A stretch of DNA of 64,000 nt from positions 1-64,000 of the forward strand of contig ONJS01000012.1 in the NCBI GenBank assembly GCA_900318205.1, in the 5' to 3' direction. Positions 51,448 through 60,132 of the stretch are shown here, one piece after another. Positions within the stretch are counted from its first letter, which is position 1, and every line of letters starts with the position of its first letter. The stretch comes from an uncultured Prevotellaceae bacterium (GTDB lineage: Bacteria; Bacteroidota; Bacteroidia; Bacteroidales; Muribaculaceae). A program made the translations under genes and the position numbers. The notes under the pieces are model-generated. The model was not told the DNA's origin. It saw only the letters and a program-made list of their open reading frames with translations, and searched no databases.

Positions 51448-52683
51448 ATGAAGAAATCATTACTTACTGCTTTAGTGATGGCTGCTGCTTGCTACGGTGT
51501 TTCCAATGCCGAGATCGTTATTACAGCAACCAACGTGCCTCAGCCGGTTAACGACACACTGCTTTTTGCCCTGCCGGTGAACCCCGAGAGCGTTCAGGAA
51601 ATCTGGACTGCCTATGATTATGTGAATCCTGCTACTGGTGCTACGACTTCCATGATCAATGGTAAGTTCCAGCCCGAGTATCTGGTAACTGCTTTGGATT
51701 TCTCTAATGGTGATACCGAGAAGGGTACTCCCACGCTGCCCAACAACGCCAAGGTTATCGGCCTCGGCCTCGATGGCTTCGACATCGGTAGCGAGAGAAT
51801 GCCTGGTGGCGGCGTTTACCACAGGGTAACTGCTTGGTGCCGTAACATCCCCGCCGATAAGATGGAACTTGATTACCTAGACTTGTTCGATGGTTACAAG
51901 ATTCACGACCCCGAGGGTGACCTGTTTACCGACACCGTGAACTGGCAAAACGCTAGCGGCACTCAGCCTGGCGTCCTCTGCCAATTCGACCTCAACGCAA
52001 CTCTCGAGAATCCTGCTCCCATTGTTGACATTCCCTTCGGCAATCCTGATGATCCCTTCATGCCTTTCTGGTATCAGGGTGAGAACATCTACCTCACGCT
52101 GTGGTTGATCAACCCCGGCACTCGCATGAAATATTGCTACATGGCCTATGATGAGGCCGAGGCAGAGTATGCCAGCCTCTTCCGTTCTGGCAACGTATGC
52201 TTCAACAGCGAGTCTCAGGACGCTATCAAGGACGTCTTCGGTATTGACATGATGTACGAACTGCCCAGGCACCGTCTGCCCGCCTTCCGCACTCCTTACT
52301 ATACCAACGACGTACGCGTGACCAAGGTGGGTTACGACACCGAGTTCCAGTTGCGTGATGAGGATGGCAACGTGATGACCCCCAATGAGGAGGGTAACTT
52401 CCTGAGCCTCGACCACACCAAGGTGTACAGCCTGTGGGTAGGTAATGAGACTCTGGGTTACAAGAACAAGTACTCCTTCACATTTGATGACATCTATCAG
52501 GACATCCATCTGGTAATTGACAACAAGACCGCCGTTGAGGAGATCAACGCCAACAAGGCTGTTGCTAGTGTTGCTTACTACAACCTGGCTGGTCAGCAGA
52601 GCGCTCAGCCCGTCAATGGTGTGAACATCGTTGTTACCACCTACACCGACGGCAGCACCACCACCGCCAAGGTCATCAAGTAA
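51448..52683 (+). CDS. Secreted protein of unknown function with a conserved C-terminal tail
   Basis: The 411-aa protein has a signal peptide (MKKSLLTALVMAAACYGVSNA), a beta-rich body (YWQGENIYLTL-like strands, NFLSLDHTKVYSLWVG, YQDIHLVIDNKTAVEEI), and a C-terminal tail AVASVAYYNLAGQQSAQPVN followed by GVNIVVTTYTDGSTTTAKVI and a final Lys. The tail resembles T9SS type A sorting domains (strand, LxGQ, GVYIV, K-V-I-K end), and a T9SS gene (porQ) lies at the window's end, so outer-membrane secretion by T9SS is plausible. Own promoter and terminator. The body is not recognised. Confidence 0.8.
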   Translation: MKKSLLTALVMAAACYGVSNAEIVITATNVPQPVNDTLLFALPVNPESVQEIWTAYDYVNPATGATTSMINGKFQPEYLVTALDFSNGDTEKGTPTLPNNAKVIGLGLDGFDIGSERMPGGGVYHRVTAWCRNIPADKMELDYLDLFDGYKIHDPEGDLFTDTVNWQNASGTQPGVLCQFDLNATLENPAPIVDIPFGNPDDPFMPFWYQGENIYLTLWLINPGTRMKYCYMAYDEAEAEYASLFRSGNVCFNSESQDAIKDVFGIDMMYELPRHRLPAFRTPYYTNDVRVTKVGYDTEFQLRDEDGNVMTPNEEGNFLSLDHTKVYSLWVGNETLGYKNKYSFTFDDIYQDIHLVIDNKTAVEEINANKAVASVAYYNLAGQQSAQPVNGVNIVVTTYTDGSTTTAKVIK

Positions 52684-52717
52684 ACAAGAGCCGTTTAGCC
52701 TTTAGGCTATTGATATT

Positions 52718-52750
52718 ACAGGCGCCTCTTTATGGAGGCGTCTGTTTTTG
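52718..52750 (+). terminator. Intrinsic terminator of the secreted protein gene
   Basis: ACAGGCGCCTC pairs with GAGGCGTCTGT (one G-T pair), followed by TTTTTG, 34 nt after the stop codon. Confidence 0.85.
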
Positions 52751-52908
52751 TTTCTGCCATCAGGAATTGAGACTTCATGGGTAGATTTCAACTGCATCCA
52801 TTGGATGTGATGAGCACACAGTCAATCATCCAAAACGAGAAGAAGTGGAGCAATTCTGAGTTTTTTTGAGGAAAAAGTGTGTATATTAAAAAAAATGTGT
52901 ACCTTTGA

Positions 52909-52993
52909 AACCTCGTTTTGGTGTGGATTTTACCATTTTTATAACCTTGATTTGGTGTATAAATCGTTAATATTTAACCTTGATTTGGTGTAT
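52909..52993 (+). repeat. Three phased direct repeats upstream of the AAA_14 gene
   Basis: AACCTTGATTTGGTGTAT occurs twice exactly (52943-52960, 52976-52993), and once with changes (AACCTCGTTTTGGTGTGG, 52909-52926). Start-to-start distances are 34 and 33 nt, about three helical turns, and the last copy ends 9 nt before the ATG. A -7-like TACCTTTG sits just upstream at 52900-52907. This looks like a cooperative operator or a short tandem leader. The rest of the 319-nt gap holds only the preceding terminator. Confidence 0.8.
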
Positions 52994-53002
52994 TTGTAAT
53001 GT

Positions 53003-54349
53003 ATGAAACGCAAGATTTACAATAAGTTACTGGAATGGAAAAACCAGTGGGAGGGAAAATCTGCTATTTTGATTGACGGTGCCCGACGGGTGGGGAAGAG
53101 TTATATCGCCTTGGAATTTGCACGAAATGAGTATAAAAGCCACCTGCTCATAGATTTCAATAACACCAGTCCTCAAATCCTCGAGTTGTTTGAAAACAAT
53201 TTGAATGATTTGGATGTCTTTTTTAGGAATCTCAGGCTCTTGACAGGTGTAAAACTCTATCCACGGGAAAGTGTTATCATTTTTGATGAAGTCCAGCAGT
53301 ATCCTAAGGCACGTGCAGCTATCAAGTATCTGGTAAGTGATGGACGCTATGATTATATAGAAACAGGCTCCTTGATGAGTATTAACCGTAATGTCAAGGA
53401 TATTGTCATTCCCTCAGAGGAGGAACATCTGGACCTTAATCCCATGGACTTTGAGGAATTCCTATGGGCGCTGGGTGAAGTGGAAATCATGTCTTATATC
53501 ACTGAATGTTATGATGCGCAACGTCCTTTGGGAAATGCGTTGCATCGCAAGGCAATGGATTTGTTCAGGCAATACATGATTGTAGGTGGAATGCCTCAAG
53601 CCATAAAAGAATATGTTGCATCAAGGGACTTTTCTCGCGTTGATCACATCAAGCGTAATATATTGAAGCTTTATCGCAGTGACATCAGCAAGTATGCCTA
53701 TGGCGAGGAGCAGAAGGTGACTCGTATCTTTGATTTGATTCCAGCCAGTCTGCAACGGCATGAGAGACGTTTCCGTATAAGTGACATCAAGCCGGGTGCG
53801 AGAACTCGTGATTACCTGAAATCAATGTTTTGGCTCGAAGAATCAAGGGTGGCTAATTTCTGCTATGCAACGACGGCTCCAAACGTCGGGCTCGGTATGA
53901 ATCGTGATGAATTCAAGTATAAGATATATATGGCAGACACTGGTCTGCTCATCTCACAAGCTTTTAGCGAACGGGTGGAATTAGATGAATTATATCGAAA
54001 ATTGATAACAGGGAAGCTTGAAGTCAATAGAGGAATGATTGTTGAGAATCTTATTGCCCAAATACTTAAGGCGTCAGGCAAGGAACTCTATTTCTACTCC
54101 AAATCATCCAGAGAAGCAGAAGACAGAATGGAAATAGATTTCTTAATACGCAAGTCAACAGTTACGAGTCGTCATAATATTTGTCCCATTGAAGTCAAAT
54201 CTTCAAAGGGGCATAAACTTACTTCCTTGAATAAGTGCATCAAAAAGTTCTCTAATCAGATAAGCACTCCCTATGTGCTGCATGATGGAGATGTGAAGAT
54301 AGAGAATGGTATCGTTTTTTTGCCTTTATATATGGCACCCTGCTTATAG
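53003..54349 (+). CDS. AAA_14/DUF4143-family ATPase
   Basis: The 448-aa protein has an N-terminal P-loop AAA domain (IDGARRVGKSYIALEFA; Walker B SVIIFDEVQQYPKA; sensor YIETGSLMSI) and a C-terminal DUF4143 part with a PD-(D/E)XK-nuclease-like core (EIDFLIRKS, then CPIEVKSSKG). These ATPases are abundant, patchily distributed and often mobile in Bacteroidetes; their function is not established, though links to toxin or DNA-processing systems have been proposed. It is AT-richer than its neighbours. The phased repeats in front suggest tight control. Confidence 0.9.
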   Translation: MKRKIYNKLLEWKNQWEGKSAILIDGARRVGKSYIALEFARNEYKSHLLIDFNNTSPQILELFENNLNDLDVFFRNLRLLTGVKLYPRESVIIFDEVQQYPKARAAIKYLVSDGRYDYIETGSLMSINRNVKDIVIPSEEEHLDLNPMDFEEFLWALGEVEIMSYITECYDAQRPLGNALHRKAMDLFRQYMIVGGMPQAIKEYVASRDFSRVDHIKRNILKLYRSDISKYAYGEEQKVTRIFDLIPASLQRHERRFRISDIKPGARTRDYLKSMFWLEESRVANFCYATTAPNVGLGMNRDEFKYKIYMADTGLLISQAFSERVELDELYRKLITGKLEVNRGMIVENLIAQILKASGKELYFYSKSSREAEDRMEIDFLIRKSTVTSRHNICPIEVKSSKGHKLTSLNKCIKKFSNQISTPYVLHDGDVKIENGIVFLPLYMAPCL

Positions 54350-54365
54350 CAGAGGATCGTTTCAT

Positions 54366-54373
54366 TATCTTTG
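54366..54373 (+). promoter_or_regulatory. -7 element upstream of the GH18-locus susC
   Basis: TATCTTTG lies 23 nt before the susC-like ATG, between it and the AAA_14 gene end. A clear -33 partner is not visible. Confidence 0.45.
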
Positions 54374-54396
54374 TAAGTTGAGAATCAAACCAAATT

Positions 54397-57300
54397 GTGA
54401 TGATTATGATAAAAAGACAGAGATTCAGGTCCTGGAGAGGCAAGATTTTGCGTCTCTACATTGTGGCTGCAATCGCCCTGGGGGGCGGTACGGCGTTGGC
54501 TGGACCGTTGCCGCAGGAGCAGAGCAGCGTGGAGCAGACCTCGACAGTGACGGGACAGGTGCTTGACGAGAATGGCGAGCCCATGATAGGGGCGACAGTG
54601 ACCGTCAAGGGCACCATTGTGGGCACGGCCACCGATATTGCCGGGCGGTTCAGTATCAGTGCGGCTCAGGGTGCAACCTTGACCGTGAGCTATGTGGGCT
54701 ATGAGTCCCGCAACGTGCGGGTGGGTGGCTCTAACCTGACGATTACGATGGAACCGTCTCCCGGTCAAGACCTTGGTGAGGTCGTGGTGACAGCCCTCGG
54801 TATCAAGAAAGAGGCCAAATCATTGTCCTACAATGTGCAGCAGCTGGAAGGGGATGCGCTGACGCGTGTGCCGGACGCCAACTTCGTCAACTCGCTGGCA
54901 GGTAAGGTGGCAGGTGTGACCATCAATGCCAGCGCGACGGGTGCGGGCGGTAGCAGCCGCGTTGTGATGCGCGGTGCCAAGTCCATCAATGGCAACAACA
55001 ACGTGCTCTATGTCGTGGACGGCATCCCCATGCAGAACCTCTCGAGTGAGCAACCCGAGGGCATCTTTGCCGGAGCGGGCCAGACGGGTGACGCCACTGC
55101 CAACATCAACCCCGATGACATCGAGAGTATCAGTGCCCTGACGGGTCCCACGGCAGCAGCGCTCTACGGCGCCAATGCTGCCAACGGTGTCATCCTCATC
55201 ACGACCAAGCGCGGACGTGAGGGTAGGGTGGATGTGACCTACAACGGCAGTTTCCAGTTCTCCAAGCCCTTTGTGCTGCCCCGCTTCCAGAACCAGTACG
55301 GGCCTAGCGAGACGGGCAGTTACTTCAGCTGGGGTGAGAAACTGGCAGAGCCCAGTCGTTACCGTCCCGCCGACTTTTTCCAGACGGGTGCCAATATCTC
55401 CAACTCGGTGAGCCTGAGCACCGGCACCGACGAGAACCAGACCTATTTGTCGCTCGGTGCTACCAATGCCCAGGGCATCATCCACAGCAACAACTACGAC
55501 CGCTATAACGTGAGCGTGCGCAATACCACCAACTTCCTCGACAACCGCATGACGCTCGACCTGGGCTACATGCTCACCGCCGTCAAGGAGCAGAACATGA
55601 TCAGTCAGGGCCAGTACCACAATCCGTTGGTGCCTGTCTATCTGTTCCCCGCTGGTGACGATTTCTCCAAGTTGGGCTACTTTGAGCGCTACGACACGGG
55701 CCGTAACTTTCCCGTGCAGTATTGGCCCTACAATTACGACATCTCGATGGAGAACCCCTATTGGGAGACCGAGCGCGAGCGCTTCATCAACCACAAGGAG
55801 CGCCATCAGGCGACCGTTTCGCTCAACTGGATCATCACCCCGTGGCTCGACATCACGGGTCGCGTGAAATATGACAAGAGCAGCGACAAATATGAGGAGA
55901 AATTCTTCGCCTCGACCAACACGCTCTACGCCTCCAAATATGGCCACTATGGCCTGCGCAACGTGAGCAACCGCCAATTGTATGCCGAGGCCTTTGCCAA
56001 GGTCAACAAATACTTCAGTGAGAACCGCTGGAACATCAGTGGCGTGCTGGGCACGAGTTTTGACCAGCGCGACAACAGCATCGAGGGCTTCAGCGGCCAC
56101 TTGAAGGGTACCGCCAACAAGTTCACCCTTGCCAATGTCGAGACCACCAACTCGACCTTCAAGCCCGTCCAGAGCGGCTACCGCACCCAGTTGCAGAGCG
56201 TGTATGCCACCGCGCAACTTGGCTACCGCAGCATGGTTTATCTGGATGCGACAGCCCGCAACGATTGGTCGAGCAAATTGGAGAAGAGTTACTTCTACTG
56301 GTCGGCTGGCGTGAGTGCCATCTGGACCGATATCTTCCCCGCCCTTGGGCGTGATGGCTGGCTTAACTACCTCAAGACGCGCGTGGGCTATTCCCAGGTG
56401 GGTAACGAACCTAACGAGCCGTTCTTGACGCGTGAGACCTACGCCATCAACCCCTCGACAGGTCTTGCCGAGACCTCGACGCGGATGCTCACTGACCTCA
56501 AGCCTGAGCGCACCGACTCGTGGGAGGCGGGTATCGATATGTACATGTTCCGCAGCCGCCTGCGCCTGAATGCGACGCTGTACAAGTCCAGCACGCGCAA
56601 CCAGTTCTTCTATCCCACATTGCCCGCCTCGTCGGGTTACACGAGCGCTGTCGTCAACGGTGGCCGTGTCGATAACAAGGGTGTGGAACTCACGGCACGC
56701 TATGTGCAGCCCATCGGTCCCGTCACTTGGGAAACTTTTGTGACCTGGACGCTCAACCGCAACAAGGTGAAGGAGTTGCTCAAGAACTGGCGCAACCCCA
56801 TCGATGGCGAGATTTATAACCTGGACGAACTCTACATGGGTGGCACCTCGGGCTACCAGATACGCCTGACCGAGGGCGGCACCCTCAGCGACGTGTATGT
56901 CTCCACGCTCAAGACCGACGAGCACGGCGCCATCTACGTTAATCCCGAGCGCCAGACCGTCGAAGCCAATCCCAATAACAACGCCTACTACATCTATGCC
57001 GGACAAGCGGCACCGCGCTACAACCTCTCGTGGGGCAATTCGCTGTCGTTCAAGGGTATTACCTTGTCGGCCCTGCTGACTTACCGCAACGGCGGCATTG
57101 TCGTGAGCGAGACCCAGGCCATCCTGGATTATTATGGCGCCTCGCGTGCTACCCAGGATGCCCGTAACGACGGCGGCGTCCTGATTAACGGCAAGAAAAT
57201 CAATGCCCAGGGCTACTATCAGACCGTGGGCAACCCCAACGGCACCGTCGATTCCCGCTACGTCTATAGCGCGACCAACCTCCGCCTTGCCGAGTTGAGC

Positions 57301-57510
57301 CTCGGTTATAACGTGCCGGTCAACCGTTGGGTCAAGTGGATTCAGGGACTGAATGTCTCCTTTGTCGCCCATAACCTGTGCATGTTCTACAACAAGGCAC
57401 CCTATGACCCCGAGGCGACCTCCAACACGGGCACCTACTACCAGGGTATTGACTACTTCATGCAGCCCAGCCTGCGCTCAATGGGATTTAATGTGAAACT
57501 CAAATTCTGA
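54397..57510 (+). CDS. SusC-type TonB-dependent transporter of the GH18 locus
   Basis: The 1037-aa protein has an N-terminal signal, a carboxypeptidase-regulatory-like domain (VTGQVLDENGEPMIGATVTV, GRFSISAAQGATLTVSYVGY), the TonB-linked box region EVVVTALGIKKE, a plug (DANFVNSLAGKVAGVTINAS, VMRGAKSINGNNNVLYVVDG, INPDDIESISALTGPTAAAL) and a long barrel ending SMGFNVKLKF. It imports glycan fragments across the outer membrane with its SusD partner, whose ATG overlaps this stop codon by one base. Given the GH18 enzyme downstream, an N-glycan substrate is likely. Confidence 0.96.
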   Translation: MMIMIKRQRFRSWRGKILRLYIVAAIALGGGTALAGPLPQEQSSVEQTSTVTGQVLDENGEPMIGATVTVKGTIVGTATDIAGRFSISAAQGATLTVSYVGYESRNVRVGGSNLTITMEPSPGQDLGEVVVTALGIKKEAKSLSYNVQQLEGDALTRVPDANFVNSLAGKVAGVTINASATGAGGSSRVVMRGAKSINGNNNVLYVVDGIPMQNLSSEQPEGIFAGAGQTGDATANINPDDIESISALTGPTAAALYGANAANGVILITTKRGREGRVDVTYNGSFQFSKPFVLPRFQNQYGPSETGSYFSWGEKLAEPSRYRPADFFQTGANISNSVSLSTGTDENQTYLSLGATNAQGIIHSNNYDRYNVSVRNTTNFLDNRMTLDLGYMLTAVKEQNMISQGQYHNPLVPVYLFPAGDDFSKLGYFERYDTGRNFPVQYWPYNYDISMENPYWETERERFINHKERHQATVSLNWIITPWLDITGRVKYDKSSDKYEEKFFASTNTLYASKYGHYGLRNVSNRQLYAEAFAKVNKYFSENRWNISGVLGTSFDQRDNSIEGFSGHLKGTANKFTLANVETTNSTFKPVQSGYRTQLQSVYATAQLGYRSMVYLDATARNDWSSKLEKSYFYWSAGVSAIWTDIFPALGRDGWLNYLKTRVGYSQVGNEPNEPFLTRETYAINPSTGLAETSTRMLTDLKPERTDSWEAGIDMYMFRSRLRLNATLYKSSTRNQFFYPTLPASSGYTSAVVNGGRVDNKGVELTARYVQPIGPVTWETFVTWTLNRNKVKELLKNWRNPIDGEIYNLDELYMGGTSGYQIRLTEGGTLSDVYVSTLKTDEHGAIYVNPERQTVEANPNNNAYYIYAGQAAPRYNLSWGNSLSFKGITLSALLTYRNGGIVVSETQAILDYYGASRATQDARNDGGVLINGKKINAQGYYQTVGNPNGTVDSRYVYSATNLRLAELSLGYNVPVNRWVKWIQGLNVSFVAHNLCMFYNKAPYDPEATSNTGTYYQGIDYFMQPSLRSMGFNVKLKF

Positions 57511-59147
57511 TGATGGCTATGAAGACAAGAAATCTCTTATATTTGTGTGTGGCGCTGGTGATGGCTGCCGGATGCACCAAGTCATTTGACGACATCAACA
57601 CCAACCAGCATCAACTCACCGACGAGGAACTCGCCAACGACTACCAGAACGTGGGCGCCTTCTTCTCACAGATGGTCAACCGCGTTGTCCTCTTTGACGA
57701 TGGCTCGGGCAACTGCCTTTCCTCGGACTACCAGGTGGCGCAGGGCTTGAGCGCCGATGCCTTCTCGGGCTATCTCGCCCTCACGGGCACTTGGCGCAAC
57801 GGCGTGCACAACGGCTCTTACAGTTTTGTGAGCGGCTGGTATGACCAGATGTTCACGCGTGCCTTCAGCGAGGTGATGCCCGCCTGGCAGCGAGTTACTA
57901 AGGTCGCCGACGAGATGGGCCAACCCGCTGTGGCTGCCCTGGCGACCATCGTCAAGGTCGAGGCCCTGCACCGCGTGACCGATATGTACGGCCCGATACC
58001 CTACATCCACTTCGGTAGCGGAGCACTGGGGACGACCTATGACCGCCAGCAGGAGGTGTACAAAAAGTTCTTTGAGGAACTGGATGCTGCCATCGACGTG
58101 CTCATGCCGCTGGCTGAGTCGGGAGGTACCCTGTTGCCCGACTATGACAACGTCTATGAGGGCAATGTGGCACGCTGGGTGAAGTTCGCTAACACCTTGC
58201 GCCTGCGTCTTGCCCTGCGCGTCGCCTATGCCGACCCTGCGCTGGCGCAGCAGGAAGCCGAGAAATCGGCAGCCTGCCCGATGGGCTTCATCGAGACGGC
58301 TGCCGAGCGTGCCCAGTTGCTGCATGGCCGCTTGACCTATTTCCACCCGAACTATGACATGGCCTACAACTTCAATGCGGGCGAGGTACGCATGGGCGCC
58401 TCGATGGATTGCTACATGAACGGTTACAGTGACCCGCGACTGGCGGCATACTTCGTGCTGGCCAGCAGCGACAACAAGTATCACGGTGTGCGACTGGGCG
58501 TCCACAACATGAATCCTACGCGCTATGCAGGCATCTATGTGTCCAACCTCAACATCGACCGCGCCACGACGCCCATCGTGTGGATGACGGCAGCCGAGGG
58601 TTTCTTCCTGCGTGCCGAGGCGGCATTGCGCGGCTGGAATATGGGCGGCACGGCCCGTGCCTTCTATGAGGCGGGCATCCGCGTGTCGTTTGACGAGAAT
58701 AACGTCAGCGGAGCCGATGCCTATGTCACCAACTCGACGCTGAAGCCCACCCGCTATGTGGACCGCACCAATGGCGGCAACGCTGCCAGTGCCCCCAGCG
58801 ACATCACCATCGCCTGGAATGACGAAGCCGAGTTTGAAACCAATCTGGAGCGCATCATCACCCAGAAGTGGATTGCCATGTACCCCGACGGCTGTGAGGG
58901 ATGGGCTGAGTTCCGCCGCACGGGCTATCCACGCCTGTTGCCCGTCGTGAACAACGACAGCCAGGGACTGATTGACACCCAGATTCAGGTGCGTCGCTGC
59001 CCCTTCCCGGTGCAGGAGTATAATACCAACGAGGCTGCTGTACAGGCCGCTGTGCAAGTGCTGGACAGTGAGGCTCTGGGCGGTGGTCAGGACAATGGCG
59101 GCACCCGCCTGTGGTGGGATCGCAAGGAGTTAGGAGTTAGTAATTAG
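57510..59147 (+). CDS. SusD-like surface glycan-binding lipoprotein
   Basis: The 545-aa protein has a lipobox (LVMAAGC), the N-terminal SusD segment KSFDDINTNQHQLTDEEL, helices with VAALATIVKVEALHRVTDMY and GPIPYIHFGSGALGTTYDRQ, the mid segment NVARWVKFANTLRLRLALRV, and ITQKWIAMYPDGCEGWAEFR near the end. This is the SusD-like_2 subfamily found in N-glycan-type loci. The C-terminal residues (ELGVSN) are encoded by GGAGTTAG repeat words that continue into the next spacer. Confidence 0.95.
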   Translation: MMAMKTRNLLYLCVALVMAAGCTKSFDDINTNQHQLTDEELANDYQNVGAFFSQMVNRVVLFDDGSGNCLSSDYQVAQGLSADAFSGYLALTGTWRNGVHNGSYSFVSGWYDQMFTRAFSEVMPAWQRVTKVADEMGQPAVAALATIVKVEALHRVTDMYGPIPYIHFGSGALGTTYDRQQEVYKKFFEELDAAIDVLMPLAESGGTLLPDYDNVYEGNVARWVKFANTLRLRLALRVAYADPALAQQEAEKSAACPMGFIETAAERAQLLHGRLTYFHPNYDMAYNFNAGEVRMGASMDCYMNGYSDPRLAAYFVLASSDNKYHGVRLGVHNMNPTRYAGIYVSNLNIDRATTPIVWMTAAEGFFLRAEAALRGWNMGGTARAFYEAGIRVSFDENNVSGADAYVTNSTLKPTRYVDRTNGGNAASAPSDITIAWNDEAEFETNLERIITQKWIAMYPDGCEGWAEFRRTGYPRLLPVVNNDSQGLIDTQIQVRRCPFPVQEYNTNEAAVQAAVQVLDSEALGGGQDNGGTRLWWDRKELGVSN

Positions 59148-59160
59148 GAGTTAGAAGTTA
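59126..59160. repeat. GGAGTTAG word repeats between susD and GH18 genes
   Basis: Words AGGAGTTAGGAGTTAGTAATT and AGGAGTTAGAAGTTATG begin inside the susD coding end, supply its stop codon, and end at the GH18 start codon. Confidence 0.8.
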
Positions 59161-60089
59161 TGAGAACGACAAGATATTTAATGGTATTGTCAGTGCTGTC
59201 ATTGCTGATGGCGGCTTGCGACACTGAGCCTGAGGCATTGGACCTGCAGCCGCTCAAGGAGTACAGCGAGGAGTATTACCAGGCCCTGCGTGACTACAAG
59301 GCGAGTCAGCATGAAATCTGTTACGTCTATTATGCCGACTGGGCACCCATTGAGGGCGCCAGCGGCTATAAGGATCCCGCCTCGTGGGGCGAACGTATCA
59401 TCGGCTTGCCCGACAGCATCGACATCGTGAACCTGTGGATGGGCATCCCGACGCCCGAGGCCCATCCCGTCGCCTATCAGGACATGATTGAGACGCGTGA
59501 CAAGAAGGGCACCCGCTTTGTCTTCCACGCCGATGCGTCGAATTATAACCACAAGTTTACCATCGGAGGCGTTTCTTATGACCTCTCTGCCGACCGCAGC
59601 GAGGAAGCCATCCGCGCCTATGCCCGCTGGGTGTGTGACACGGTCATCAAGACAGGGCTTGACGGAGCAGACTTTGACTACGAGGGCTGGAGCGGCCAGC
59701 ACCTGACTTGGGCCATTGAGGAGTGTGACAGGATCTTCGGCCTTGGAGGGCAGTATCCCGAGAAACTGATTATTGTTGATTATTTCTCGGTATCCCCGCC
59801 TGTAGCGTGTGACCCGTTTGTGGACTATTACGTCAAGCAAGCCTACAGCCAGCAAGGGGCTGGGGTAGGGGCCATGGGCCATCCCGACGAGAAAACCGTC
59901 TATTGCGAGTCCTTCGGCCAGAAGCCCACAGGCGGCGAAATCTTCAACTATGCCGCTTGGGAGCCTACTACGGGCCACAAGGGCGGCTGCGGCGCCTACT
60001 ATGTGGAGCGCAACTACTACAACACGAGCGATGGTGTGCCCTATGGTGCCATTCGCCGCGCTATCCAGATTATGAATCCGGCTCGTTAG
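59160..60089 (+). CDS. GH18 endo-beta-N-acetylglucosaminidase-like lipoprotein
   Basis: The 309-aa protein has a lipobox (LLMAAC), and a compact GH18 barrel: ICYVYYADWAPIEGASGYKD, IDIVNLWMG, the catalytic DGADFDYEG (D168 to Glu175), and a C-terminal GAYYVERNYYNT region. All DxxDxDxE residues are present. Short GH18 enzymes in SusCD loci with DUF1735-LamG proteins cleave the chitobiose core of N-glycans (EndoBT-3987-like); here this is inferred from motif and synteny. Acts at the cell surface. Confidence 0.9.
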   Translation: MRTTRYLMVLSVLSLLMAACDTEPEALDLQPLKEYSEEYYQALRDYKASQHEICYVYYADWAPIEGASGYKDPASWGERIIGLPDSIDIVNLWMGIPTPEAHPVAYQDMIETRDKKGTRFVFHADASNYNHKFTIGGVSYDLSADRSEEAIRAYARWVCDTVIKTGLDGADFDYEGWSGQHLTWAIEECDRIFGLGGQYPEKLIIVDYFSVSPPVACDPFVDYYVKQAYSQQGAGVGAMGHPDEKTVYCESFGQKPTGGEIFNYAAWEPTTGHKGGCGAYYVERNYYNTSDGVPYGAIRRAIQIMNPAR

Positions 60090-60124
60090 GTTTTAGGTTT
60101 TAGGCGTTAGGTTTTAGGCTTTAG
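60085..60124. repeat. GTTTTAG word repeats between GH18 and DUF1735 genes
   Basis: TTAGGTTTTAGGTTTTAGGC and the following GTTAGGTTTTAGGCTTTAG words start inside the GH18 stop codon. Opposite sense to the family at 22267. Confidence 0.8.
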
Positions 60125-60132
60125 AAATTGTT

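Noticed and set aside
54820-57372. An 850-codon open frame on the minus strand opposite the susC-like gene
   Set aside because: It is an antisense shadow of a GC-rich, strongly conserved gene; the product has low-complexity composition, no domains and no start context.
57666-59057. A 463-codon minus-strand frame opposite the susD-like gene
   Set aside because: Mirror-frame artefact of codon bias in the SusD gene; no start signal or domain.
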